Shown: positions 1 to 5,116 of the stretch, piece after piece
Layout: every line of letters begins with the position of its first letter
Position numbering within the stretch: position 1 is the first letter of the stretch
NCBI GenBank assembly: GCA_007126675.1
Contig: SLAU01000227.1
Span: 1-5,515 of the forward strand
Direction: 5' to 3'
Origin: Balneolaceae bacterium
GTDB lineage: Bacteria; Bacteroidota; Rhodothermia; Balneolales; Balneolaceae
DNA: 5,515 nucleotides
The notes under the pieces: generated by a model
What the model was told of the DNA's origin: nothing
Database searches by the model: none
The model's input: only the letters and a program-made list of their open reading frames with translations
Program-made: the position numbers and the translations under genes

Positions 1-386
1 AATGCGGGATCCACGCCCTCCATATAGGTTGTGGTGATTTTATCGCCCCGCTCAATCCGGTTACCGCCCCGCCCGTATTGTGGGCTGGCAAACTCGAGCT
101 GGGGAATCGCCTGGCGTACCAGATCTACATCTTCTTCGCTGAAACGGATGGTTCGCCCAACCGGCAGGCCTTCGTACGGCATGGTGGTTTGACCGCCATA
201 AACCATTATCACCTGGCTGCCGGCACCCAGAAATCCTTTCATCATGCCGGTACCCAGTCCGCGGCCAAAAGCGAGCAGCAGGATAACGGAAAGTGTTCCC
301 CAGGCGATCGCCATCAGAGTAAGAAAACTCCGCAGCTTCTGGCGGTTCAAATCCACAAAAAATTCTCTGAAAAGATTAGTCCACAT
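1..386 (-). CDS. ABC transporter permease, MacB/FtsX type, second of a pair (partial, N-terminal 128 residues)
   Basis: This is the first 128 residues of a permease that runs off the window at position 1. By family it would be an inner-membrane subunit of a MacB/LolCE-type ABC system, moving substrate from the periplasm or outer leaflet rather than across the inner membrane. The start MWTNLFREFF is followed by the conserved LRSFLT segment, one transmembrane helix (about residues 20-43, ending ILLLAFG) and the beginning of the periplasmic MacB core domain. Residues 65-88 carry GQTT, an EG pair and GR.IR, which line up with the same motifs in the upstream permease, so the two are paralogs. The ATG is chosen because a GAGG ribosome binding sequence lies 10 bases upstream and the gap to the preceding stop codon is only 7 bases. 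The pairing suggests a permease heterodimer, which is inference. The C-terminal FtsX domain is outside the window. Confidence 0.9.
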   Translation of the reverse strand, partial: MWTNLFREFFVDLNRQKLRSFLTLMAIAWGTLSVILLLAFGRGLGTGMMKGFLGAGSQVIMVYGGQTTMPYEGLPVGRTIRFSEEDVDLVRQAIPQLEFASPQYGRGGNRIERGDKITTTYMEGVDPA

Positions 387-393
387 AATTCTG

Positions 394-1620
394 TTACCTC
401 AGGCAGTCGATGATTGAAAGTCGTGATGCGCGCCATGCAGGCAGCAGGCCGGATGCAAACCCTACAAATCCAAGTACCACAAAAGCGATAATACCCACCT
501 CGGGCGCAAAGTAGGGTGCTCCCACAAACTCTTTGATCGGGATGTTTTGGAGTGATTCCACCAACAGCCAGCCCAGCCCGTAACCGGCAGCAGCGCCAAC
601 ACCCACAATCACAAATGTTTCGAGGAAAAACTGCGACATGATATGATACCGCTTGGCCCCGGCCGATCTGCGGATACCGATCTCTTTCTTTCGCTCCTGC
701 ACAACCACAAACATAATATTGGCTACCCCGATACCTCCCACGGCAAGTGTAAAGAACCCGATCAGTCCAAGAAATCCGTTGATGCCATAGAAAAGTGTGT
801 CAATAAACTCCCAGAATTCGTTGGTATCCCATAGCCCGATCGCACTTTTGTCAGATGGATTGAAACGGTATTTTCGCCCCAGCACAGTGTACACATCATC
901 CCTGATTTGCGGAGCGTATGCAGCATTCTGCGGAGTGTAGATGATGTTATTCACATACTTTGTTCCGGTCATTGCCGAAAAGGTGGAGGCGGGAATAAAT
1001 GCACGGTCATAATCGCGCTGTGAATAGGAGGAGTTCTGAATTTTTTCCTCCATAATGCCGATTACTGTAAACGGGGTGTTGCGCACAAATACCTGCTGTC
1101 CTACCGGATCTTCATCACCAAAAAGATTTTTAGCCAGCCGGTTTCCCAGGAAAATTACCCGGCGCTGTTCTTTCTGGTCCCGGTCATTCAGCCATCTGCC
1201 GCCCGGCTGCGGAAATATATTTCTGAGTTCGCTGTATATCGGCATAACACCGCCAACGGTTGTATTTTGCCGTTTATCTCCGCGGATTACATACATCCGG
1301 TTTCCATATTCAGGAGTGGCAATATCGATGAGCGGAATTTCCTGTTTTAGCAGGTACGCATCATCTTCGGTGAGGCGAATAGGCCGCCCGATTCCATATC
1401 CTTCGTGCGGCTGTGTAGTTTGCCCCGGGAACATGATGGCGATCTGATCGCCCATACCGCGCATATTTAATACGGTCTGATCACGGAAACCCATGCCAAA
1501 TGCCAGCAGCAGAATCAGCGTGGCAGTTCCCCACATGATTCCGAAGATGGTAAGAAAGCTTCGCAGGCGCTGCTGATTCAGGTTGCGGAGCAATTCCGAT
1601 AAAATGCTGGTAATACGCAT
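394..1620 (-). CDS. ABC transporter permease, MacB/FtsX type (complete, 408 aa)
   Basis: A complete stand-alone permease of the MacB-like family, without the N-terminal ATPase domain that E. coli MacB carries fused. It has the usual four-helix layout: helix 1 at about residues 22-43, a large periplasmic core domain (about 44-275), then three C-terminal helices at about 283-307, 331-354 and 375-395. The core contains the family-typical stretch RRVIFLGNRLAKNLFG (153-168) followed by DPVGQQVFV and FTVIGIM. The cytoplasmic loop ERKKEIGIRRSAGAK (309-323) is the coupling region that contacts the ATPase in this family, and the protein ends with the characteristic LPAWRASRLSIIDCLR. The length is normal for the family. 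The ATG has a GGGAG ribosome binding sequence 8 bases upstream. It lies 46 bp after the adaptor gene and 7 bp before a paralogous permease, so the three are probably co-transcribed. The substrate (drug, peptide, lipoprotein or other) cannot be told from sequence. Confidence 0.95.
   Translation of the reverse strand: MRITSILSELLRNLNQQRLRSFLTIFGIMWGTATLILLLAFGMGFRDQTVLNMRGMGDQIAIMFPGQTTQPHEGYGIGRPIRLTEDDAYLLKQEIPLIDIATPEYGNRMYVIRGDKRQNTTVGGVMPIYSELRNIFPQPGGRWLNDRDQKEQRRVIFLGNRLAKNLFGDEDPVGQQVFVRNTPFTVIGIMEEKIQNSSYSQRDYDRAFIPASTFSAMTGTKYVNNIIYTPQNAAYAPQIRDDVYTVLGRKYRFNPSDKSAIGLWDTNEFWEFIDTLFYGINGFLGLIGFFTLAVGGIGVANIMFVVVQERKKEIGIRRSAGAKRYHIMSQFFLETFVIVGVGAAAGYGLGWLLVESLQNIPIKEFVGAPYFAPEVGIIAFVVLGFVGFASGLLPAWRASRLSIIDCLR
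397..400 (-). promoter_or_regulatory. Ribosome binding site of the second permease, inside the end of the first
   Basis: On the minus strand the last sense codon of the upstream permease (AGG) and the base before it form GAGG, 10 bases before the next ATG (384-386). The stop codon TAA follows immediately. A ribosome finishing the first permease therefore covers the initiation site of the second, which suggests translational coupling and near-equal production of the two. The position decides the start of the second permease. Confidence 0.7.
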
Positions 1621-1628
1621 GGATTAAT

Positions 1629-1633
1629 CTCCC
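1629..1633 (-). promoter_or_regulatory. Ribosome binding site of the first permease
   Basis: GGGAG on the minus strand, 8 bases before the ATG at 1618-1620, in the 46-bp gap after the adaptor stop codon. It supports this start codon. No terminator-like hairpin is visible in that gap, consistent with co-transcription. Confidence 0.6.
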
Positions 1634-1666
1634 GGCTTGTTTTAAAAACTTTCGTGATTTTTATTA

Positions 1667-2788
1667 TTACCGAACGGTCAGTGTTCGCGGTTTGGGCTCG
1701 AGTACGGTATCGCCCTCGGCAAGTCCTTCGAGTACTTCCACAGTTATTGCATCGCTCAGCCCCAGTTTCACTTCATGTTCAACCCGTTTGCCCGGTTCGT
1801 TTCCGGGAACTTCAACAATCGCTCTGTCTTCTTTGAAGTGAACCAGTCGTTCCGGTATTGCAAGTACCTCATCTCTCCGGTTTATGATGATATCGGCATT
1901 TGCCGAATATCCGGCTCTGAGTATGTTATCGCCTAAATCGGTAATCATTATTTCAACAGGAAATACGGTTGCATTATCCTGCGTGCGTGCTTTCAGCGAA
2001 ATTCGGGATACTTCACCTTTTATAACTGCTCCGGGAAGCGCACCAATTTTTATTTCAACAGGCATGCCTTCACTGATTTTTCCAACATCAATTTCATCAA
2101 CGGTTCCTTTAAAAAGCAGGTTGCTCATTTCTGCAATTGCCATCAGAGGAGTACCGGCCTGGTAGGAGGTAAGCGGAACGATGGGGTCGCCCACATCAAC
2201 CATTTTGTCTAGAATGTAACCGTCGATCGGTGACCGGATTACAGATTCTATTTGAGTATCTCCGATCTGAATGCGTCCGGATTCCAGAAGCTCAAGCCGT
2301 TCCTGTGTTAACTGTTTGCGGACAAGGGCATCATCATAATTTTTCTTCAAATCCTCAAAATCACGGGCTGAAATCAGATTTCGTTCTTTAAGGTTTCTTG
2401 CACGTTCCATTTCCCGCTCCAGATTATCAAGCTCGATAACAACCCGTTCAAGATTGCGCCGCGCTTCGGCTCGTTCGATGGGTGTGGGATCGGGGCGGAC
2501 TTCAATCAGTGGATCTCCTTTTTTTACGTAGTCACCCTCTTCCACAAAAATTTGATCTATAACTCCGGGAAATATGGACTTGATTTCAATTTCATGGCGG
2601 GGTTCTATCGTGCCCACAGCCAAAGCTTTTTCGATGATCGTGCCCGGCTCAACGATTACATGTGGTTCAAGATTATTTTCAGATCCGTTACCGTTCTGAG
2701 AATATAAGTAGAAGAATAACCCGCCTCCCAATATCAGTATCGGTAAGAGGAACCATTTTACAATTCGTTTTTTAAGTAAAGCTGCCAT
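1667..2788 (-). CDS. HlyD/MacA-type periplasmic adaptor (membrane fusion protein), 373 aa
   Basis: A periplasmic adaptor that in this family links an inner-membrane transporter to an outer-membrane channel. It begins with a short positive segment (KKRIVKW) and one hydrophobic anchor (about residues 11-29). There is no lipobox cysteine, so it is probably anchored by an uncleaved helix. The first half of the lipoyl/barrel-sandwich domain is at about 58-100 (GVIDQIFVEEGDYVKKGDPL). A charged alpha-helical hairpin follows at about 103-172, then the second lipoyl half at about 184-222 (SPIDGYILDKMVDVGDPIV). A beta-barrel (about 223-305) and a membrane-proximal C-terminal domain (about 306-373, ending EGLAEGDTVLEPKPRTLTVR) complete the usual order. 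The hairpin is short, as in MacA-like members. The ATG has no clear Shine-Dalgarno sequence. It is the first gene of the efflux operon, upstream of two permeases, which fits a MacA role with MacB-like partners. RND-associated adaptors look similar, but the context favours ABC. Confidence 0.93.
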   Translation of the reverse strand: MAALLKKRIVKWFLLPILILGGGLFFYLYSQNGNGSENNLEPHVIVEPGTIIEKALAVGTIEPRHEIEIKSIFPGVIDQIFVEEGDYVKKGDPLIEVRPDPTPIERAEARRNLERVVIELDNLEREMERARNLKERNLISARDFEDLKKNYDDALVRKQLTQERLELLESGRIQIGDTQIESVIRSPIDGYILDKMVDVGDPIVPLTSYQAGTPLMAIAEMSNLLFKGTVDEIDVGKISEGMPVEIKIGALPGAVIKGEVSRISLKARTQDNATVFPVEIMITDLGDNILRAGYSANADIIINRRDEVLAIPERLVHFKEDRAIVEVPGNEPGKRVEHEVKLGLSDAITVEVLEGLAEGDTVLEPKPRTLTVR

Positions 2789-2809
2789 AATTCTTTGTTG
2801 ATTTAATTG

Positions 2810-2837
2810 GTTATAGTCAGCTTTACGTGTTGAACAA
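2810..2837 (-). promoter_or_regulatory. Possible promoter for the efflux operon
   Basis: On the minus strand TTGTTC (2837-2832) and TATAAC (2815-2810) are separated by 16 bases and end 21 bases before the adaptor ATG. The boxes resemble a sigma70-type promoter. The region is AT-rich, so the match could be chance, and if the organism uses the Bacteroidota-type consensus (TAnnTTTG) the call would not hold. Confidence 0.25.
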
Positions 2838-2927
2838 AAAAAGGTTACCCGGAAATTTTAAATACAAAAAATGGATAGGGCAGATCGGACTTATTTGCGC
2901 GTAGATAAATAATTTCAAAATCAGCGC

Positions 2928-3010
2928 AACTCTGCGGATCATCAGCGAAACTTCGCGAGAACGTTCTCGCAGATTTACGCAGAGTTAATTGTAATCAGTG
3001 ATGATCCGCA
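2928..3010. repeat. Nested inverted repeats with a central 16-bp palindrome
   Basis: Three overlapping symmetries are visible. The arms AACTCTGCG (2928-2936) and CGCAGAGTT (2978-2986) are a perfect 9-bp inverted repeat. Inside them GCGAGAACGTTCTCGC (2955-2970) is a perfect 16-bp palindrome. In addition TGCGGATCATCA (2933-2944) and TGATGATCCGCA (2999-3010) are a perfect 12-bp inverted repeat, so the left arm can pair with either of two right arms. The short word ATCAGCG occurs at 2920-2926 and again at 2941-2947. There is no open reading frame. It looks like a dispersed palindromic intergenic repeat of unknown function. Confidence 0.75.
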
Positions 3011-3045
3011 CAACCGGCGTTGATCAGTGTTCTAATGTATACTAA

Positions 3046-3102
3046 AAAACCTAAGAAAGCCCCCTCTTAGCGCCTCTTAGCGTCCTTTGCGGTAAAACCT
3101 AA
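3046..3102. repeat. Tandem decamer flanked by 9-bp direct repeats
   Basis: CCTCTTAGCG is repeated head to tail at 3063-3072 and 3073-3082, followed by TCCTTTGCGG. The block is bounded by two perfect copies of AAAACCTAA, at 3046-3054 and 3094-3102. The reverse complement (GCAAAGGACGCTAAGAG) resembles the hairpin element next to the carrier stop codon, so both probably belong to one repeat family, in opposite orientation. Confidence 0.65.
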
Positions 3103-3184
3103 CGGGATACTAATATTGGCAAGCAATATATTCCGAACCGGAAACTTCTTTTAAAGACTACGACAATTCAAAGTCCAGAGGATA

Positions 3185-3222
3185 ATAACCCGCGAAGAGC
3201 GCAAAGGAACGCGAAGGGTTAT
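3185..3222. repeat. Repeat-like hairpin overlapping the carrier stop codon
   Basis: ATAACCC (3185-3191) and GGGTTAT (3216-3222) form a 7-bp inverted repeat whose inner part contains GCG/CGC arms and the word GCGCAAAGGAACGCGAAG. Its right end reaches the last base of the carrier stop codon. On the minus strand it could fold at the 3' end of that mRNA, but no run of T follows, so it would be at best a weak terminator or an mRNA 3'-end stabiliser. Confidence 0.5.
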
Positions 3223-4628
3223 CAACTATATCCTATCCAGACGGCAATTACCAGGGTGATGGAGGCGAGGACGAGCAGTTTCAGGATCAGCGGCAAGATG
3301 AAGCGGAACCATTTGGTGTAGGGGATGCCGGCCAGGCCGAGGATACCCATCAGCACCGGGTTGGTGGGCACAATCATATTCATCAGACCATCACCAAACT
3401 GGAATGCGAGCACGGCAATCTGCCTTGAAACTCCCACCAGGTCACCCACCGGGGCCATCAGCGGCATGGAGACGAAAGCCTGTCCGCTGCCTGATGGAAT
3501 AAAAAAGTTGAGAATACTTTGTATAAAGAGCATCCCGATTGCAGCAAATTCTGCCCCGAATGCAGAAAGCGGTGCCGACACGGCATTTACTACTGTATGA
3601 AGCACTTCGCCGTCTTCCATCAGCAGGGCAATGGCGCGGGCAAACCCGATCAGGATGGCGGTGGCCGTTAATTCAGCAGCGCCTTTTCCAAATTCGGTTG
3701 CGGTTTTATTGGCTCCCATCCCGCCGATGATACCAACTACAATAGTCAAGCCCACAAACATGGCGCCCAGCTCAATTAGGTACCAGTCGTACATAGCGAT
3801 TCCAAAAACCAGTCCGGCCAGTGCAAGCCCTGTGACGATTAACACCCAAAGGCGGCGGGTTGTCATCTCGGGATATTCCGTTTCACCTGGGTCGTTCTCC
3901 CATTCAATACCATGCATCAGGCTGGCGGCGGGATTGAGTTGAATTTTTTTGGCATAACTCCATACATGATGGAAGCCGATCAACAGAAACGGCAGTGAAA
4001 TTGCAACACGAAATTCATACCCGGAAAGTGGCTGCAGGCCGGCAACCTCTTGTGCTATAACCAGCGTAAAAGGATTCATAAAGGCCACACCATACCCGAT
4101 TCCATACCCGGCCACCAGCGCACCGATTGCAGTGATCGCATCCAGCCGGAGTGCCACGCACAAACTTACCAGGATAATTGCAAAGGGAATATACTCCTCC
4201 GCAATGCCGATGGTGGCTGAACCGGCAGCAAAGGCAAACATCATCATAAAAATCAGTGTGGCAGGACGCTTGCTGTATTTAGTGATCAGCTTTCCGAGTA
4301 GTGCATCGATCGCGCCGGTATCACGAATTACTTTTATTGCTCCGCCAATAATCAATACAAAAAAGATGATTGCCTGTGCATCAGCCAATGCGCGCGGTAC
4401 AACAGTAAGAAGCGCAAAAGGAGTGAGGTATTCTTTCTCCTCAGCAGTCTCAAAAGTACCCGGCACCACAACTTCCTGGCCGTGTTCGTTGATGGTAGTA
4501 TCAAATTGTCCGGACGGCACCAGCCAGGTGAGAAGAAGCGCAAAAACCATCAGCCCGAACATCAGCACCAAAGTATGGGGCATTTTGATTTTCATGGAAA
4601 GAGATTTACTGCTGTTCAGATCACTCAT
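3222..4628 (-). CDS. YfcC/DcuC-family inner-membrane carrier, 468 aa
   Basis: A polytopic secondary transporter of the YfcC family (DcuC-type fold, C4-dicarboxylate carrier superfamily); E. coli YfcC is an uncharacterised member sometimes described as a basic amino acid carrier. It has about a dozen hydrophobic segments, from the first at residues 18-37 (followed by WLVPSGQFD) to the last at about 443-466. Family signatures visible are IGIAEEYIPF (141-150), IPSGSGQAFVSMPLMAP (377-393), DLVGVSRQIAVLAFQFGDG (396-414) and IVPTNPVLMGILGLAGIPYT (419-438). The two P-S/T segments probably form the re-entrant substrate-binding loops. I take the ATG at 4626-4628 as the start; a TTG one codon upstream and an ATG at 4593-4595 are alternatives, and none has a Shine-Dalgarno sequence. 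It lies downstream of hutU on the same strand, so histidine, urocanate or another amino-acid-related compound is a possible substrate, but this is inference from position only. Confidence 0.92.
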   Translation of the reverse strand: MSDLNSSKSLSMKIKMPHTLVLMFGLMVFALLLTWLVPSGQFDTTINEHGQEVVVPGTFETAEEKEYLTPFALLTVVPRALADAQAIIFFVLIIGGAIKVIRDTGAIDALLGKLITKYSKRPATLIFMMMFAFAAGSATIGIAEEYIPFAIILVSLCVALRLDAITAIGALVAGYGIGYGVAFMNPFTLVIAQEVAGLQPLSGYEFRVAISLPFLLIGFHHVWSYAKKIQLNPAASLMHGIEWENDPGETEYPEMTTRRLWVLIVTGLALAGLVFGIAMYDWYLIELGAMFVGLTIVVGIIGGMGANKTATEFGKGAAELTATAILIGFARAIALLMEDGEVLHTVVNAVSAPLSAFGAEFAAIGMLFIQSILNFFIPSGSGQAFVSMPLMAPVGDLVGVSRQIAVLAFQFGDGLMNMIVPTNPVLMGILGLAGIPYTKWFRFILPLILKLLVLASITLVIAVWIGYS

Positions 4629-4655
4629 CAAAAACGGTTTTTATTTACAGCCGTG

Positions 4656-4685
4656 ATAAAGTAATGATTTTTGGATTTATTGCAA
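4656..4685 (-). promoter_or_regulatory. Possible promoter for the YfcC-family carrier gene
   Basis: On the minus strand TTGCAA (4685-4680) is followed after 16 bases by TACTTTAT (4663-4656), which ends 27 bases before the preferred ATG. TACTTTAT is close to the Bacteroidota -7 element TAnnTTTG, and the upstream TTG lies at a fitting distance; it can also be read as a sigma70-type pair. The position, in the only repeat-free AT-rich stretch before the gene, supports it. Confidence 0.35.
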
Positions 4686-4707
4686 GTTTTGGAGTTTGGT
4701 TAATTGT

Positions 4708-4754
4708 CTCCCCTTGAGGGGAGTCTCCGCGTGTTTTTCGCGGAGGAGGGGTGT
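4708..4754 (+). repeat. Intergenic palindromic repeat module A
   Basis: Starts with the hairpin CTCCCC-TTGA-GGGGAG (4708-4723), continues with a second hairpin of 7-bp arms CTCCGCG/CGCGGAG (4725-4731 and 4739-4745), and ends in AGGGGTGT (4747-4754). The terminal word recurs in modules B, C and D. Its second hairpin matches 21 of 27 positions in module C (4898-4924). Confidence 0.65.
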
Positions 4755-4806
4755 CTGGGTTTGTTATCGGTTATTGGTTTAGAAGCATAATGGGAGCAAC
4801 AATACT

Positions 4807-4837
4807 TCCCCTCTTGAGAGGGGATTGAGGGGTGTGT
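4807..4837 (+). repeat. Intergenic palindromic repeat module B (minimal form)
   Basis: A hairpin with 7-bp arms TCCCCTC/GAGGGGA and loop TTGA (4807-4824), followed after three bases by AGGGGTGTGT (4828-4837). This is the shortest copy and looks like the core unit: hairpin plus terminal word with almost nothing between. Confidence 0.65.
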
Positions 4838-4897
4838 AAAAATTTAGTTTTAAGCTCAAATAAAGTGCAGACCCTGAAACCATCCACACAAATAGAA

Positions 4898-4980
4898 CTC
4901 CCCGTGCTTTTCGCCGTAGAGAGGGATTGAGACCTGCCCGCCGAATCCCGAAAGCTTTCGGGAGCAAGCAGGGGTGTGTT
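4898..4980 (+). repeat. Intergenic palindromic repeat module C with an 18-bp palindrome
   Basis: Opens with CTCCCCGTGCTTTTCGCCG (4898-4916), a degenerate relative of the second hairpin of module A whose stem is no longer self-complementary. It then contains the perfect 18-bp palindrome TCCCGAAAGCTTTCGGGA (4946-4963), set inside CCTGC/GCAGG arms (4933-4937 and 4968-4972), and ends in AGGGGTGTGTT (4970-4980). Confidence 0.65.
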
Positions 4981-5037
4981 AGAATGTGTTTCAATTTCTG
5001 CCTCCTAATTTGTAAGTATATCTCAGCCTAACCAAGG

Positions 5038-5105
5038 AACACACCCCTCGCTAAACAAACCGGCCTTCGGCCTTTTGTTTACGCTTTTCCCCTCTCGAGA
5101 GGGGA
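5038..5105 (-). repeat. Intergenic palindromic repeat module D, inverted relative to A-C
   Basis: Read on the minus strand it starts with the perfect 18-bp palindrome TCCCCTCTCGAGAGGGGA (5105-5088) and ends in AGGGGTGTGTT (5048-5038). That terminal word is an exact 11-bp inverted copy of the end of module C, across a 57-bp unrelated spacer. The probable hutU terminator lies between its two ends. Confidence 0.65.
5053..5080 (-). terminator. Probable terminator of hutU (possibly bidirectional)
   Basis: GGCC-GAA-GGCC forms a short GC hairpin (5072-5062 on the minus strand), enclosed by AAACAAA and TTTGTTT arms (5080-5074 and 5059-5053). On the minus strand the stem is followed by GGTTTGTTT, a moderately T-rich tail. 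On the plus strand the stem is followed by TTTTGTTT. It begins 36 bases after the hutU stop codon, the expected place, and would separate hutU from the carrier transcript. Confidence 0.5.
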
Positions 5106-5113
5106 CTTTTTTT
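5088..5113 (+). terminator. Palindrome followed by a T run on the plus strand
   Basis: The 18-bp palindrome at 5088-5105 is followed on the plus strand by C and seven T (5107-5113). This is intrinsic-terminator geometry for transcription moving towards the 3' end of hutU, although no plus-strand gene is present. On the minus strand the same hairpin is followed by AAAAGCG, so it would not end hutU mRNA. It could block antisense transcription or simply be part of module D. Confidence 0.35.
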
Positions 5114-5116
5114 AAA

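Larger units (their letters stand above)
2789..3221. other. 433-bp intergenic region between the carrier gene and the efflux operon
   Basis: No coding region is supported here on either strand. It holds a nested inverted repeat (2928-3010), a tandem decamer flanked by direct repeats (3046-3102) and a repeat-like hairpin just after the carrier stop codon (3185-3222). At the efflux end there is a weak promoter candidate (2810-2837). I see nothing recognisable in 3103-3184 or 2838-2919. Confidence 0.7.
4629..5116. other. 488-bp intergenic region between hutU and the carrier gene
   Basis: No coding region is supported. From the hutU side it holds a palindrome with a T run facing the plus strand, a probable hutU terminator, four related repeat modules and a promoter candidate for the carrier. 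The 57 bp at 4981-5037, between modules C and D, and the stretch 4838-4897 are unlike the repeats and show nothing recognisable apart from an AGGAGG on the minus strand at 5006-5001. Confidence 0.7.

Noticed and set aside
78..413. A 111-codon open frame on the plus strand.
   Set aside because: It lies opposite the well-supported second permease, shows low-complexity antisense composition and no family motif.
1055..1447. A 130-codon open frame on the plus strand.
   Set aside because: It is antisense to the periplasmic core of the first permease, whose motifs are clear; no independent evidence supports it.
4629..4631. TTG codon directly before the carrier ATG as the start.
   Set aside because: The adjacent ATG is the more likely start, and nothing in the upstream sequence favours the TTG.
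4132..4656. A 174-codon open frame on the plus strand, the longest plus-strand frame.
   Set aside because: It is antisense to the N-terminal part of the carrier and is Ser/Ile/Ala-rich, as expected opposite a membrane protein gene. No start signal or motif was seen.
4779..4994. A 71-codon open frame on the minus strand starting with TTG, with a good AGGAGG six bases upstream (5006-5001).
   Set aside because: Its codons run straight through repeat modules B and C, and its residues (for example TPLNPLSRG) simply translate the repeat. The Shine-Dalgarno match lies in the spacer and may be chance. It resembles no protein family I recognise.
4725..5105. The repeat cluster read as a CRISPR array.
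   Set aside because: The units differ in length and orientation, spacing is irregular, there are no uniform spacers, and no cas gene is in the window.
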